From Thermotoga sp. SG1 (lineage in GTDB: Bacteria > Thermotogota > Thermotogae > Thermotogales > Thermotogaceae), in the NCBI RefSeq assembly GCF_002865985.1, contig NZ_LNDD01000003.1, positions 1 to 64,000 on the forward strand: a stretch of DNA of 64,000 nt. The letters are read 5' to 3'. The notes under the pieces are model-generated. The model searched no databases and was not told the origin of the DNA. It saw nothing but the letters and a program-made list of their open reading frames with translations. Below, in pieces: positions 51,375 through 61,625 of the stretch. The first letter of the stretch is position 1. Each line of letters opens with the position of its first letter. The position numbers were made by a program, and so were the translations under genes.

Positions 51375-52673
51375 TCATTTTTCTTCCCAGTACCTCTTTT
51401 CCACTTTCTTGAGTCTTGGATTTTCTATCTTGTACCTTCCCACTTTGGCGCAGGGTTTTCCGTTCACTTCCACGATGTCTGCCGTGATGTCCACCTTCTC
51501 TCTCAGAAGGCGTGAACCAACACCGTAGGCGTCCGCGGGAACTCCCAGCCTTTCGAAAAGATCTATTTTCTTTTCATCGAAACCACCCGAAACAACAATC
51601 TTTAGATCTTTAAGGCCTACTTTATCGAACTCCTGTCTTGCCCTCCAGACAAGTTCCGGACACACTCCAAAGGAAGACTCATCCTTTGGAACCACCGATC
51701 TATCTCTCAGATTACCCGACGTGTCGAACCTCACTCCCCAGATCTTGTTCTTTCCAGAACCTATGATCGGTGATGGATCCGTAACTCCCAGTTTGAACGG
51801 CTTTTTCATCACGTACTCGTAAAACGCCTTTATCACTCGAAAGGTCGTTCCAATCACGTCATTATCCCAGTCCACTAGAATAATTCTGTTCACATCTTCT
51901 TCCATGTGTTTATCAAAAGCGATGGCGGCATCTTCTGTTTTTCCGTTGTAACATGCGATCAGTGCGTGGGGCATCGTTCCCATGGATTTTACTCCCCAGT
52001 AATCTGCGTTCGCATCCGTCGAGACGCCAAAAGCCCCCGCTTTGAGAGCGGCGTATCCATCTGTTGCCTGAACCCAGTAGTGATCGAAGCGAGCGCTGAA
52101 GAAGAGGATGGGTTTTCCTCTGGCAGCTTTTACCACCTTTTTGACAGCCGTTGCTGTGCTGGTGGCTCTTGCGATCACACCGAGAAGAACCGTCTCAAGA
52201 TATCCAAAGTAAGTTGGATCTCCCTCTATCGTCATGATCGGCTCTCCCTCTTTTGCTTCTTCTCCATCGTAGAGGGCGTGCACTTCTATTTCATCCCATT
52301 TGTCCACCCACAGATCGTTCAGTTTGAGCCTGAGATCCCACTTTTTTCGGGTGAGTTCAACGATCTTTTGAACGTCCATTTCAACCGAAGCTGCCTGCAT
52401 TTCTCGGTCTATTCTGAGTATCTCTTCGAAGAGCTCCCTTGCTCTGCCTTCATCCTTGTAGTATCCTGTGCAGAACTTCAAGATGGCGAGAGCCTCATCT
52501 ATACCACAGATAGTAGCATCCTTTCTTGGAAAGAACTGGTAGTACACCCGTGGGTGGTGGTTGTCTCTCTTTAAGACCTTCACGTAGTTCATGAAGTATA
52601 TATCCGAGTAATAGCCGTTTCTGATTCGATCGATGGGGACCTTGAAAACCTCTGGACTGAGTCTTTTCACCAC
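51375..52673 (-). CDS. pncB: Nicotinate phosphoribosyltransferase
   Basis: Converts nicotinate and PRPP to nicotinate mononucleotide in NAD salvage. About 432 residues in the NAPRTase fold: GNYYSD-like [10 protein letters not shown] at the start, [18 protein letters not shown], and the phosphate-binding KIVVSGGFD and GVGSRLL turns. The start is GTG 52673 or 52670; the GTG at 52679 lies inside GAGGTGATC. It follows the nicotinamidase gene by 7 bases, which supports the function. Confidence 0.92.
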   Translation of the reverse strand: MVKRLSPEVFKVPIDRIRNGYYSDIYFMNYVKVLKRDNHHPRVYYQFFPRKDATICGIDEALAILKFCTGYYKDEGRARELFEEILRIDREMQAASVEMDVQKIVELTRKKWDLRLKLNDLWVDKWDEIEVHALYDGEEAKEGEPIMTIEGDPTYFGYLETVLLGVIARATSTATAVKKVVKAARGKPILFFSARFDHYWVQATDGYAALKAGAFGVSTDANADYWGVKSMGTMPHALIACYNGKTEDAAIAFDKHMEEDVNRIILVDWDNDVIGTTFRVIKAFYEYVMKKPFKLGVTDPSPIIGSGKNKIWGVRFDTSGNLRDRSVVPKDESSFGVCPELVWRARQEFDKVGLKDLKIVVSGGFDEKKIDLFERLGVPADAYGVGSRLLREKVDITADIVEVNGKPCAKVGRYKIENPRLKKVEKRYWEEK

Positions 52674-52680
52674 GATCACC

Positions 52681-53205
52681 TCAGATGAGTTCTGCTCCCA
52701 GGATCTCTTTCATTTCCCTCAGAGCAAAACGGTGAAGTTCTTCATCGTAAGACGCTACACCTTCTGTGATTATTTTAACAGTGATATCTCTGTTTCTCAA
52801 CTCTTCCACGGTGAAGAGAACACATATGTGTGTTACAACACCACAAACGTAAACTTCGTCTATGTGTTTTTCCTTTATTATCTTCTCCAGATCTGTGTTG
52901 TAGAAAGCGCTGTAGCGATTTTTCTTCACAGAGAAATGCTGTGGATAGCCTTCCAGGAGTTTTTCCAGTTTCTCAGTGAGTCTTGCACCGTCTGTTTCTG
53001 CAACGCAGTGTTTTGGCCAGATGTTGAACTCTTTATCGTCTGGATCGTGCCAGTCTTGGGTTGTGATGATGGGAAAGCTTTCTTTCTTGAAGTCTTCAAC
53101 CCACTTCAAAACGGGTTCTATGACTTTTTCGGCACCCTCGAAATAGAGAGCACCGTCTTTGTCTACAAAATCTCTCTGAACGTCTATCACAAGAAGACCT
53201 TTCAC
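52681..53205 (-). CDS. pncA: Nicotinamidase (isochorismatase-like)
   Basis: Hydrolyses nicotinamide to nicotinate and ammonia, feeding the next gene. It has 174 residues with catalytic Asp in VIDVQRDF, metal-site region TTQDWHDPDDKEF, WPKHCV, and catalytic Cys in CGVVTHICV. GTG 53205 lies downstream of GGGGGTG. First gene of the long leftward run, with no promoter of its own apparent after the tRNA-Ser terminator-like hairpin. Confidence 0.94.
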   Translation of the reverse strand: MKGLLVIDVQRDFVDKDGALYFEGAEKVIEPVLKWVEDFKKESFPIITTQDWHDPDDKEFNIWPKHCVAETDGARLTEKLEKLLEGYPQHFSVKKNRYSAFYNTDLEKIIKEKHIDEVYVCGVVTHICVLFTVEELRNRDITVKIITEGVASYDEELHRFALREMKEILGAELI

Positions 53206-53227
53206 GTTCACACCCCCTAAAAAGAAA

Positions 53228-53243
53228 AGCCCCGAGTGGGGCT
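53228..53243 (-). terminator. Hairpin after tRNA-Ser
   Basis: AGCCCC/GGGGCT stem with loop ACTC, then TTTCTTTTT on the minus strand. It shares one base with the tRNA end and sits just before the pncA ribosome site, so partial read-through into the pncA run is likely. Confidence 0.75.
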
Positions 53244-53331
53244 GGCGGAGGCGGTGGGACTCGAACCCACACGGGCCTTCCGGCCCACCGGTTTTCAAGA
53301 CCGGCTCCTTAGCCAGTTCGGACACGCCTCC
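53243..53331 (-). tRNA. tRNA-Ser (TGA)
   Basis: Class II tRNA with a long variable arm (GGGCCGGAAGGCCC); acceptor GGAGGCG/CGCCTCC, discriminator G, encoded CCA. Anticodon TGA (complement of 53295-53297). Confidence 0.97.
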
Positions 53332-53339
53332 GATTTTAA

Positions 53340-53368
53340 ATTATACAACAAAACAAAACCCCCGGCAA
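53340..53368 (-). promoter_or_regulatory. tRNA-Ser promoter overlapping the ompB terminator
   Basis: Minus-strand -35 TTGCCG (53368-53363), 17 bases, -10 TATAAT (53345-53340), 8 bases before the tRNA. The -35 box is formed by the loop and stem of the terminator at 53359-53378. Confidence 0.78.
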
Positions 53369-53378
53369 GTGCCGGGGG
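53346..53378 (-). terminator. Intrinsic terminator of ompB
   Basis: CCCCCGGC/GCCGGGGG stem with loop ACTT, followed by TTTTGTTTTGTTG on the minus strand; 20 bases after the ompB stop. Confidence 0.93.
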
Positions 53379-53398
53379 CTGATTCGTGATGGTGGGGA

Positions 53399-54631
53399 TT
53401 AGAAGGCAACTTCTGCTTTCATGTAGAGGTACCAGGTGAAGTAGTCGTGAATTGTATCGTCAAACAGTGTTCCAAAGAAGAATCCTGTTGTGAGAGGACC
53501 GTAGACGTAGCTGGTGTCAACGTTGTAGCCGAGTTCGTTGGTGGCAACCAGGTATCTTGCCGCTGCCTTGACAGTGAGATTTTCAACAGCGGTGACTGTC
53601 AAATCAGCGTCGATCGTCACATCGGTGGCAGCTGCCACAGCATCGCTCCAGGAAGCTTTCACATTCGCGCTTGCGATGTCAGAAGAGTAAGCGAGTGCGA
53701 GAGTAACAGGCAGACTGAAGGAGTTGGCGGCAAGATCGTAGGTTGGAGTGAGCTCTGCGCTGAACGTCACTTCATCGGTGACACCAGCTTCCGCCTTGAG
53801 TCCTACTTTTGCAAGTTTGGAACCCCATGGTGCTGTCCAGCCATCGCCATCAATAGAGTCATCATCGTAGTACGTTGGAGTTTCTTCAGAGTAGACAAAG
53901 TATGGGGACACAGTCAGAGTAACAGGATCCATTTCGAAGGACTTGCTGTAGGCTGCCTCAACCAGATAGGAAGCTGTTGCCTCGTAAGCGTAGGCAAGGT
54001 TCACACTGAGATTTTCAAGAATGTCTTTTCCGGTGAGGTTCAGGTGAGCTGCATAGCCGTAAGCGCTTGTTGCAGGATTTGTGTCAGTGTCATAGAACGC
54101 ACCGAAGAGTGTTGCATCGAGAAGGTCAAGGTTTGTGACGCCAACTTTCAAAGCAACGGCATCGTCGAAGTAGTTGTTTGTGTCGTTTGTGGCGTTGCCA
54201 GTGTCTGTTTCAGAAACGATGTCAGCAAAGTAAGCGGTCAGAGAGATTCCTTCAAGACCAAGGTTCGGTGTGAATTCAAGTGTTCTGTCACCCACGTAGT
54301 AGAACACGTAACCGTCCCCGTAGATATCGCTGTTGTAGTAGGTCAAGTCGAACAGATCAGTTTCAACAATGATCTTGCTGAGAGAAGCAGTTGTGCCAAG
54401 AATATCAATGGAAAACTCAGCCGTGATAGTAGCAGGTGCTGTCACACTGCCAGAGGTTGGAGAAAGGCTAACACTGAGATCGCTGATTCCACCTTCGAGG
54501 TCGATGCCTTCTTCGTCCAGAATTGCTTTGAAGTAGCCAGTACCAGAGACGTTAACCTTTACAACGTCTTCGTAGGCAAACGCTGCTGCGAAAAGGCCCA
54601 ACACCAGGAAAAGAGCGAGCAACTTCTTCAT
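53399..54631 (-). CDS. ompB: Toga outer-membrane beta-barrel protein OmpB
   Basis: Major barrel protein of the toga, the outer sheath of Thermotogales. It has 410 residues: a signal peptide ending AFA, then alternating strands rich in Thr, Ala, Tyr and Asp, with no cysteine, and a C-terminal Phe (MKAEVAF) as required for barrel insertion. Preceded by GGGGAGGTAAG. Pairing with the Omp-alpha gene just upstream matches the known arrangement. A porin role is plausible but unproved. Confidence 0.92.
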   Translation of the reverse strand: MKKLLALFLVLGLFAAAFAYEDVVKVNVSGTGYFKAILDEEGIDLEGGISDLSVSLSPTSGSVTAPATITAEFSIDILGTTASLSKIIVETDLFDLTYYNSDIYGDGYVFYYVGDRTLEFTPNLGLEGISLTAYFADIVSETDTGNATNDTNNYFDDAVALKVGVTNLDLLDATLFGAFYDTDTNPATSAYGYAAHLNLTGKDILENLSVNLAYAYEATASYLVEAAYSKSFEMDPVTLTVSPYFVYSEETPTYYDDDSIDGDGWTAPWGSKLAKVGLKAEAGVTDEVTFSAELTPTYDLAANSFSLPVTLALAYSSDIASANVKASWSDAVAAATDVTIDADLTVTAVENLTVKAAARYLVATNELGYNVDTSYVYGPLTTGFFFGTLFDDTIHDYFTWYLYMKAEVAF

Positions 54632-54665
54632 AACATCTTACCTCCCCTCAGAATGAAATTTTGAG

Positions 54666-55868
54666 TTATTTACCACTGATTGCAAGCAGGATGAGACCAA
54701 GGATTCCAAAGAACGCACCCGTGAGTATACTGAGATTTCTGTTGTATGCCTTCACGCTTTCGATCTTGCTTTCGAGTTCCGCCTTCACCTGATCGATCTT
54801 CTCGTTTGTCTCGTTGTACTTCAGATTGAGATCTTCTTCAAGAGAAGATGTTTTGCCGTACAGATTGATGATGTCCTGTTCGTGAAGGTCGACTGTTCTT
54901 TGGAGCTCTGCGTCTTTTTCTTTGAGAGCCTCGATTTCACCGCTGAGTTTGCTTTCTACGTCGAGGAGTTTTGTGTAGACCATGTTCAATGTCTTTTCCT
55001 GTGACTCTATTTTAGCAGAAAGTTCGGCCTTCGTGTCAAGTATTTTTTTGTTGAGATCTTCGTTGAGTGCGGAGATCTTGTTGTAGATGTTTATGATGTC
55101 TTTTTCATGAAGTTCCACCATAGCAGAGATCTCTTCGTCTTTTCTGGAGAGTTTCTCTTCGGTTGCGGCGATCTTTTTGTTGAGTTCTTCGTTCACGGAG
55201 GAGATCTTGTTGTAGATGTTTATGATGTCTTTTTCGTGAAGATCAACCATTGCCTTGAGGTCGGCGAGTTTGTTCCCGAGGTCCTTCTCAAGGGCGGCAA
55301 GTTTGTCGTTCACTTCGGCTATCCTTGTGTCAACGCTTTCCTTGTACCTCTCATAGTCTCTTGCGAGATTTCCGAGTCTGAGACCCACGTTGTTCACAAC
55401 TTCCCTGTTCAGAGAGATCTCTTCTTCGAACTTTGCCTCGAGTTCTTCCTTCACGGAGTCGATCTTTGTGAGGATCTCTCTCTCTGTTTCTGTTATGTTG
55501 ACCTGAGTGGTACCTATCTGTGCTGCGAGTGTGTCAAGGACATCTTCCAGGCTTTTCACTCTTTCTTCGAGAACCATGTACTTGTCTGAGAGGTTTCCAA
55601 CGACCTGGGTGAGGTTTCCAGAGACTCCTGAGAGCATTTTCTGTTCAATGAAATCGAGGAGTCTGCTCGCGGCCGTGGCGGCTTCGTACCTGGTGATGTA
55701 CCTGTCCCCTTTGAACTCACCATCGGGATAGCCTATGAAGATACCCCTCTGCCAGAGTTTCCAGACGTACTCGTAGGCCCAGTGATCCTTTGGAACATCA
55801 GGGAAGAATGCAAACGCCGCTGAGAAGAAAACTGATATCACGGCGATGGCAAGAAGAACTCTCTTCAT
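54666..55868 (-). CDS. Omp-alpha, coiled-coil spacer anchoring toga to cell wall
   Basis: Rod-shaped protein spanning the periplasm. It has 400 residues: signal peptide, one SLH wall-binding domain (FPDVPKDHWAYEYVWKL through residue about 75), a long coiled coil to about 375 and a C-terminal hydrophobic anchor (LSILTGAFFGILGLILLAI). The coil contains repeats of the LHEKDIINIYNKIS unit. Own promoter upstream. Together with OmpB it forms the major toga structure; the Omp85 protein at 21464 would insert the barrel partner. Confidence 0.95.
   Translation of the reverse strand: MKRVLLAIAVISVFFSAAFAFFPDVPKDHWAYEYVWKLWQRGIFIGYPDGEFKGDRYITRYEAATAASRLLDFIEQKMLSGVSGNLTQVVGNLSDKYMVLEERVKSLEDVLDTLAAQIGTTQVNITETEREILTKIDSVKEELEAKFEEEISLNREVVNNVGLRLGNLARDYERYKESVDTRIAEVNDKLAALEKDLGNKLADLKAMVDLHEKDIINIYNKISSVNEELNKKIAATEEKLSRKDEEISAMVELHEKDIINIYNKISALNEDLNKKILDTKAELSAKIESQEKTLNMVYTKLLDVESKLSGEIEALKEKDAELQRTVDLHEQDIINLYGKTSSLEEDLNLKYNETNEKIDQVKAELESKIESVKAYNRNLSILTGAFFGILGLILLAISGK
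55071..55235. repeat. Internal 36-base exact repeat in the Omp-alpha gene
   Basis: A 36-base block is identical at 55071-55106 and 55200-55235, 129 bases (43 residues) apart, encoding the LHEKDIINIYNKIS unit. A third, diverged copy (LHEQDIINLYGK) is near 54860-54895. Identity at the DNA level suggests recent duplication or conversion and a route to length variation of the rod. Confidence 0.85.
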
Positions 55869-55912
55869 GGGACAAACCTCCCTTCACATTGATTACGTTA
55901 AATCCTGTGGTG

Positions 55913-55942
55913 ATTATACCATCATGACCAAAGCAAATTCAA
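55913..55942 (-). promoter_or_regulatory. Promoter of the toga genes
   Basis: Minus-strand -35 TTGAAT (55942-55937), 18 bases, -10 TATAAT (55918-55913). The leader of about 40 bases has AAGGGAGG. It would drive Omp-alpha and, across a 34-base gap, ompB. Confidence 0.85.
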
Positions 55943-55971
55943 GGGTTTTCTAAAGTTTTTTTGTCTCTGTT

Positions 55972-57156
55972 TCAGGAAATCCTGTAGAATTTCTTCTTTC
56001 CGACCCTCAAAACCCTCTCGCCATCAGGCTTTACGGTGAACTTTATGTCCTCCACCCTCTTGCCGTCCAGGTAAACGCCGCCCTGAGAGATGAGCCTTTT
56101 CGCTTCACTTCTACTGGAGACCACTCCTATCTTCATCAGAAGATCAACTATGTTCATCTCCTGGGAAAGCTCAACAACGGGCATCTCATCTGGAAGCTCT
56201 TTTCTCTGAAAGACCTTCACGAAGTGATCCTGAGCCTTTTTTGCGTTCTCCTCACCATGGAAAAAGCGTGTGATCTCGTAGGCAAGAACCATCTTCACAT
56301 CCCGTGGGTTGATCTTTCCTTCTTTCATCCTTCTTTCGTAGTCTTCGACCTGTTCTTCGGGGATATCCGTTAAAAGTCGCATGTACTTTATTATGAGTTC
56401 ATCCGGTATGGACATGAGTTTTCCGTACATGTCTTCTGGTGAATCGTTGAACGCGATGTAGTTTCCGTAACTTTTGCTCATCTTCAGTTTTCCATCCGTT
56501 CCCTCGATGATCGGCATCGTCATGACGATCTGCGGCTCCTGACCGTACTCTTCTTGGATCTTCCTTCCGACCAGGAGGTTGAAGAGCTGATCGGTTCCTC
56601 CAAGTTCTACGTCTGCCTGAATCGCAACAGAGTCGTAGGCCTGTGCTAGGGGGTACAAAAATTCGGATATGGTGATTGGGATACCCTCTTTGAACCTCTT
56701 GGCAAAGTCGTCTCTTTCCAGCATCCTCGCCACCGTGTATTTAGAGGCGAGAACGATCACATCGGCAAACGTCATCCGATCGAGCCATTCGCCGTTGAAA
56801 CGAAGTTCTGTTCTTTCAGGATCGAGTATCTTGAAGGCCTGTTCCTGGTAGGTCTTTGCGTTCTCGATCACTTCTTCCTTCGTCAGCATGGGTCGTGTTT
56901 CGTTTCTTCCAGATGGGTCTCCGATTCTGGCCGTGAAGTCTCCTATGATGAGAACGACCGTGTGACCCAGATCCTGGAATTCCCTCAGTTTTCTGAGCAC
57001 AACAGCGTGGCCAAGGTGAAGATCGGGCCTCGAGGGATCAACACCGAGTTTTACTCGAAGTTTCCCTTTTCTCTTTATTCTGTCCAGAAGTTCCTCTTCA
57101 CTCACAAGATCAACCACGTTTCTTTTGAGGATCTTCACCTGTTCCTCCGGTGTCAT
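55972..57156 (-). CDS. tyrS: Tyrosyl-tRNA synthetase
   Basis: Charges tRNA-Tyr (one is at 24907). It has 394 residues: class I fold with HLGH in place of HIGH (RPDLHLGHAVVL), tyrosine-pocket VELGGTDQLFNLLVGR, KMSKS (LKMSKSYGN), and a C-terminal S4 domain (SRSEAKRLISQGGVYLDGK). ATG 57156 follows GAGGTGATGGG and lies 4 bases after secG. Confidence 0.98.
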   Translation of the reverse strand: MTPEEQVKILKRNVVDLVSEEELLDRIKRKGKLRVKLGVDPSRPDLHLGHAVVLRKLREFQDLGHTVVLIIGDFTARIGDPSGRNETRPMLTKEEVIENAKTYQEQAFKILDPERTELRFNGEWLDRMTFADVIVLASKYTVARMLERDDFAKRFKEGIPITISEFLYPLAQAYDSVAIQADVELGGTDQLFNLLVGRKIQEEYGQEPQIVMTMPIIEGTDGKLKMSKSYGNYIAFNDSPEDMYGKLMSIPDELIIKYMRLLTDIPEEQVEDYERRMKEGKINPRDVKMVLAYEITRFFHGEENAKKAQDHFVKVFQRKELPDEMPVVELSQEMNIVDLLMKIGVVSSRSEAKRLISQGGVYLDGKRVEDIKFTVKPDGERVLRVGKKKFYRIS

Positions 57157-57160
57157 CCCA

Positions 57161-57391
57161 TCACCTCGTCAGGACGAACGCTGTTACTACGCAGGAGATA
57201 AAAAAGAGCACAGAGAGAGCGAGTGTGATCTTTCCTCCGGTGTCGAGGCCTCTCTTTCTTCCAAAAACGGTGTGAAGTCCACCGCTTCCAAAGGCTCCTC
57301 CGAGTTCCGAAAACTTCGACATCTGCACCTGGACCATGTAGATTAGGGCTACACTTATGATGGTGTGAACGATGAGGAAAAACGTCTTCAT
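57161..57391 (-). CDS. secG: Preprotein translocase subunit SecG
   Basis: Accessory membrane subunit of SecYEG, 76 residues with two membrane segments around the conserved GGAFGSGG loop. ATG 57391 is supported by GGGAGGTG; an ATG at 57412 touching the uvrA stop would add seven residues but lacks a good ribosome site. Confidence 0.93.
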   Translation of the reverse strand: MKTFFLIVHTIISVALIYMVQVQMSKFSELGGAFGSGGLHTVFGRKRGLDTGGKITLALSVLFFISCVVTAFVLTR

Positions 57392-57411
57392 CCACAGCAC
57401 CTCCCCAGGCA

Positions 57412-60162
57412 TTATAACACAGCTTTCAGGAATCTTCCGGTGTGGGAAGAAGGATTTTTCGAAACCTCTTCAGGTGTTCCAGCTGCCACGATGCGTCCTC
57501 CTTCTTTTCCTCCCTCAGGCCCGAGATCTATGATGTAGTCTGCGTTCTTTATGACATCGAGATTGTGTTCTATGACCACAACGGTGTTACCCCTGTCAAC
57601 GAGTCTGTGAAGGACTTCCACAAGTTTTCGCACGTCTTCAAAATGGAGTCCCACCGTTGGCTCGTCGAGTATGTAGAGCGTTCTTCCTGTGTCTTTTTTT
57701 CTCAACTCAGACGCAAGTTTTATCCTCTGTGCTTCCCCGCCCGATAGCGTTGTTGCGGGCTGGCCGAGTTTTATGTAACCGAGCCCCACATCATGGAGAA
57801 CCTGCAACGTTCTTCTTATAGAAGGAACGTTCTTGAAAAACTCCAGCGCTTCATCCACCGTCATATCGAGTATATCAGAAATGTTCTTTCCCCTGTAAGT
57901 CACCTCCAGGGTCTCTTTGTTGTATCTTTTTCCCTTACAGACATCGCACTCTACATAAACGTCTGGAAGAAAGAGCATCTCTATCTTCACATAACCCTGA
58001 CCCTGGCAGGCTTCACACCTTCCACCCTTCAGGTTGAAACTGAACCTGCTCTTCGTGTAGCCACGGGCTTTTGCGGCGGGCGTCATTGCAAAGAGGGCGC
58101 GTATCTCATCGAACACCTTCGTGTAGGTCGCAGGGTTGCTTCTTGGAGTCCTTCCGATCGGTGATTGATCTATCGCGATCACCTTGTCTATGTTCTCAAC
58201 GCCCTCCAGGGAGTCGAACTCACCGACCGGGAGCTTTGCTCCGTGAAGAACGTTCATGAGGGCAGGATAAAGCGTTTCCATGATGAGTGAGGACTTTCCC
58301 GATCCAGAAACTCCTGTCACGCAGACAAAGACTCCAAGAGGAATCTCAACGTCTATGTTCTTCAGGTTGTTGTGGCGAACACCTCTCAGTTTGAGAAATC
58401 CGTAGGGACGTCGTCTCACTCCCCAGTGGGGGATTTTCCTTTTTCCGGAGAGGTACTCTCCGGTCAGGGATCCATCCGGGTTTTTGATCAGTTCCTCAAC
58501 ACTGCCCTGAAACACCACACGTCCCCCGTTTGCGCCTCCACCTGGTCCTATGTCTATGATGTAGTCAGCGCTTCTGATGACTTCTTCATCGTGTTCCACA
58601 ACGATCACTGTGTTGCCAAGGTCCCTGAGTTTCTTCAAAGTCTTCACCAGTTTTTCTGTATCTCTGGGGTGAAGCCCGATCGTGGGTTCGTCGAGGACGT
58701 ATATGACCCCCGTAAGACCGGATCCTATCTGCGTTGCGAGTCTTATTCTCTGGGACTCTCCACCCGAAAGAGTGGTGGCGGATCTTGAGAGGTTCAGATA
58801 CCCAAGGCCAACGTCCATGAGGAACTCAAGTCTCTTTTCGATCTCGTTCAAAAGTTCCCCAGCGATCTTTCGCTCTCTTTCTGTGAGTTTCAGGTTCCTC
58901 AGGAATTCAAGTTCCTCTTCTATGGAAAGCTCGGTGAACTCGTGTATGTTCAGGTCGTTTATCCTAACAGAGAGAGCCTCTCTGTTCAGTCTTTTTCCAT
59001 CACAGAGAGAACACGTTCTCTGAACGACGAAGTTCTTCTCCAGCCACTCTTTCATCTCGGAAGACTCGGTTTCCCTGTGCCACCTTTCAACCTTCGGGAC
59101 CACTCCTTCGAAACGGTCATCGCCGTAAAGTACAAACCTTTTTGCTTCTTCCGGAAGGTTTTTGAAAGGAACCTCGGCAGAAAATCCTCTTTTTTCCAGC
59201 TCTCTTGCCACCCACCTTGAGAGTCTTCTGTCCCACCTGTAGGGGATGATCGCACCATCCAACACACTTTTTTCTTCGTCCACCACAAGCGACGGGTCCA
59301 CCTCGAAGGTGAAACCGAGTCCATGGCAGTTGGGACACGCTCCGTACGGACTGTTGAACGAAAACAGTTTCGGTGTGATCTCGGGAAAACCGATTCCACA
59401 CACGGGGCACATGAGGTTTTCGCTGAAGGTTCTGCTCTCTCCGGTGTCCGCGTTTCTGACCTCCACAAATCCCTTTCCTTCTCTCATCGCAAGTTCCAAA
59501 CTGTCCAGTATTCTGTGCTCGTTTTTCCCCTCCAGGATCAACCTGTCGACCACCAGTTTCACCGTGTGCCTTCTGTTCTTGTCCAGTTCGGGCACCTCTT
59601 CGAGCCTGTACATTTCCCCGTCTATCTCGATCCTCGTGAATCCCTTTGAGATGAACTCTTCGATCTCTTTTTTGAAGGTTCCCTTCTTCTCCGTTGCGAT
59701 GGGGGCGAGGATGTAGATTCGACTTCCCTCTCTGAACGAGTTGAACAGATCTTGAAGGATTTCGTCGACACTTTTCTTCTCGAGCGGCCTGCCGCACTCA
59801 GGGCAGTGTGCTTTTCCTATCCTGGCGTAGAGAACCCTCAAGTAATCGTAGATCTCCGTCACCGTTCCCACCGTGGATCTGGGGTTGTGCGAGACCGTCT
59901 TCTGATCTATGGCGATGGAGGGGGAGAGCCCTTCTATTTCGTCTACATCCGGTCTTTTGAGTTCTCCAAGGAACTGTCTTGCGTACGTGGAAAGGGACTC
60001 CAGATACCTCCTTTGTCCCTCTGCATATATGGTGTCCATCGCAAGAGATGACTTTCCCGAACCCGAAAGTCCCGTTATGACAACGAGTTTGTTCTTCGGT
60101 ATTCTCACCGTTATATTCTTCAGGTTGTGCACCCTTGCCCCTCTCACGACGATCTCGTTCAT
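57412..60162 (-). CDS. uvrA: Excinuclease ABC subunit A
   Basis: Damage-recognition ATPase of nucleotide excision repair, 916 residues. Two ABC modules are complete: Walker [10 protein letters not shown] and [12 protein letters not shown] signatures LSGGESQRI and LSGGEAQRI, and Walker B DEPT motifs. Zinc modules occur at [13 protein letters not shown]...CPNC, CSLC and CEAC...CDVC. The start overlaps the DUF401 stop by ATGA. UvrB and UvrC are not in the window. Confidence 0.99.
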   Translation of the reverse strand: MNEIVVRGARVHNLKNITVRIPKNKLVVITGLSGSGKSSLAMDTIYAEGQRRYLESLSTYARQFLGELKRPDVDEIEGLSPSIAIDQKTVSHNPRSTVGTVTEIYDYLRVLYARIGKAHCPECGRPLEKKSVDEILQDLFNSFREGSRIYILAPIATEKKGTFKKEIEEFISKGFTRIEIDGEMYRLEEVPELDKNRRHTVKLVVDRLILEGKNEHRILDSLELAMREGKGFVEVRNADTGESRTFSENLMCPVCGIGFPEITPKLFSFNSPYGACPNCHGLGFTFEVDPSLVVDEEKSVLDGAIIPYRWDRRLSRWVARELEKRGFSAEVPFKNLPEEAKRFVLYGDDRFEGVVPKVERWHRETESSEMKEWLEKNFVVQRTCSLCDGKRLNREALSVRINDLNIHEFTELSIEEELEFLRNLKLTERERKIAGELLNEIEKRLEFLMDVGLGYLNLSRSATTLSGGESQRIRLATQIGSGLTGVIYVLDEPTIGLHPRDTEKLVKTLKKLRDLGNTVIVVEHDEEVIRSADYIIDIGPGGGANGGRVVFQGSVEELIKNPDGSLTGEYLSGKRKIPHWGVRRRPYGFLKLRGVRHNNLKNIDVEIPLGVFVCVTGVSGSGKSSLIMETLYPALMNVLHGAKLPVGEFDSLEGVENIDKVIAIDQSPIGRTPRSNPATYTKVFDEIRALFAMTPAAKARGYTKSRFSFNLKGGRCEACQGQGYVKIEMLFLPDVYVECDVCKGKRYNKETLEVTYRGKNISDILDMTVDEALEFFKNVPSIRRTLQVLHDVGLGYIKLGQPATTLSGGEAQRIKLASELRKKDTGRTLYILDEPTVGLHFEDVRKLVEVLHRLVDRGNTVVVIEHNLDVIKNADYIIDLGPEGGKEGGRIVAAGTPEEVSKNPSSHTGRFLKAVL

Positions 60163-61313
60163 GTGACCACCCCCAGGATGAGGGCGCCGAAGACCAGTGT
60201 GAGTGCCAGTGGGAAAAAGACTTTTCTGAGAATCTCAAACACCTCTACTCCAAAGAACTTTGCGGAAAGAACCACACAGAGATGAACCGGAGACAGTATA
60301 ACACCGCCCACGGCAAACATATAGGTATATATGGCGTACTCTTTGCTGAACATACTGAGAACAACGGGCAAAGATATACCGACCGCCGCCTGTGTTATCC
60401 CCGTGGAGACACCGGATACGAAGGGAAGAAAAAAGAGAAGAAGAAGCGGAGAGATGTGCCATTCCAGAAACTCGTGGGCGATTCCTTCTCCCACATTCAG
60501 GGTGTCGATTGCGACTTTGTAGCAGTAAACAAGAAAAAGCACAACAAGAATATCCCACTTCATGAAGGTGCTCTTCAGGGCGCTCAGGAAGAACTTCCTT
60601 CTGAAGATGGTGTACCCTGCTGTGTTCAAAAGAAGGGCAAGCCAGCCCGGCATACGGAACGCCAGGATCATAAGACCCGTTCCGATGATGGGAAAGAGCA
60701 CAAAAAGATTGGAAATGGAACCTGGACTCGACAGACGGGGAATCTGCATTCCGTTGAAAAACAGCCATCCCGTTATGAAGGCGAGGGCAAAAACGGGAAA
60801 CAGTTTTAAAGAAACGCTGCTCACATGGACACCGGAAAGTTCCGATACGAGCACCACTGCGGGGTATATGGGCCAGAAGAATTCTATCGTGTGTCTGAAC
60901 CAGTAGTTTTTGACGGCAAGTCTCAGGGGATTCTCATCTGGAAGGGAGTTTTTCACCATTGGAGCGGTGAAAAGTGCACCACCTGGCATCGGCATGAGTC
61001 CGATGAGAGCGGGAACGAACGAATCCACGTTTTTGGAGAAGATGTTTCTCATCTCTTCAGAGAATTTCCTGTAGTCACCGGATGATTCCATCATACCGGA
61101 AAGAAGATAGATCAGAAACACGGTTGACAGAAGAGACCAGAACGAAGAAGATGTCAGAACACGCAGTGCAATTTCTGTCACGCTGGAAATTCTCAGTATG
61201 AGAAACAGGACAGCCACTCCGGACAAGAGAGAAAGTGAAAGTTTCTTCAGGATTCTCTGTGTGATAACGATCGTTATCAGAGAGGTCACCACGGAGAGGG
61301 TGTACAACTGCAT
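60159..61313 (-). CDS. DUF401 integral membrane protein
   Basis: Membrane protein of 384 residues with about 10 predicted spans. The family motif [15 protein letters not shown] lies near residue 107, with a second conserved region, [15 protein letters not shown], near residue 300; the two half-repeats resemble ion-transporter superfamily folds. Substrate unknown. It is the first gene of the uvrA-secG-tyrS run and overlaps uvrA by ATGA; a functional link to uvrA is not evident. Confidence 0.82.
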   Translation of the reverse strand: MQLYTLSVVTSLITIVITQRILKKLSLSLLSGVAVLFLILRISSVTEIALRVLTSSSFWSLLSTVFLIYLLSGMMESSGDYRKFSEEMRNIFSKNVDSFVPALIGLMPMPGGALFTAPMVKNSLPDENPLRLAVKNYWFRHTIEFFWPIYPAVVLVSELSGVHVSSVSLKLFPVFALAFITGWLFFNGMQIPRLSSPGSISNLFVLFPIIGTGLMILAFRMPGWLALLLNTAGYTIFRRKFFLSALKSTFMKWDILVVLFLVYCYKVAIDTLNVGEGIAHEFLEWHISPLLLLFFLPFVSGVSTGITQAAVGISLPVVLSMFSKEYAIYTYMFAVGGVILSPVHLCVVLSAKFFGVEVFEILRKVFFPLALTLVFGALILGVVT

Positions 61314-61335
61314 CGACCTCCATCAAAGAAAAAGA

Positions 61336-61356
61336 AGAAGGGGATATCCCCCTTCT
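61336..61356 (-). terminator. Terminator after tRNA-Gly
   Basis: AGAAGGGG/CCCCTTCT stem, then TCTTTTTCTTTG on the minus strand. It lies just before the DUF401 start, so that operon may depend on read-through. Confidence 0.8.
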
Positions 61357-61361
61357 CTTTT

Positions 61362-61436
61362 TGGAGCGGGCGACGGGATTCGAACCCGCGACCCCCAGCT
61401 TGGCAAGCTGGTGCTCTACCACTGAGCTACACCCGC
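61362..61436 (-). tRNA. tRNA-Gly (GCC)
   Basis: Acceptor GCGGGTG/CGCCCGC with one G-U pair, discriminator T, encoded CCA. Anticodon GCC (complement of 61402-61404). Confidence 0.97.
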
Positions 61437-61447
61437 CTACTCTATCT

Positions 61448-61534
61448 TGGTGCGAGAGGTGGGACTTGAACCCACACGGGCTTCAGCCCACTGGATTCTA
61501 AGTCCAGCGCGTCTGCCAGTTCCGCCACTCTCGC
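61448..61534 (-). tRNA. tRNA-Leu (TAG)
   Basis: Class II tRNA: acceptor GCGAGAG/CTCTCGC, TGGCGGAACTGGCAGACGC D-region, long variable arm, discriminator A, encoded CCA. Anticodon TAG (complement of 61498-61500). Confidence 0.96.
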
Positions 61535-61539
61535 ACCGC

Positions 61540-61615
61540 TGGTGACCCGGGTGGGATTCGAACCCACGACCCCCTGATTAAAAGTCAGGTGCTCTGCCTG
61601 CTGAGCTACCGGGTC
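61540..61615 (-). tRNA. tRNA-Lys (TTT)
   Basis: Acceptor GACCCGG/CCGGGTC, discriminator A, encoded CCA, anticodon TTT in loop CTTTTAA (complement of 61580-61582). First of three tRNAs in the cluster. Confidence 0.96.
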
Positions 61616-61625
61616 GCCGGTACAA

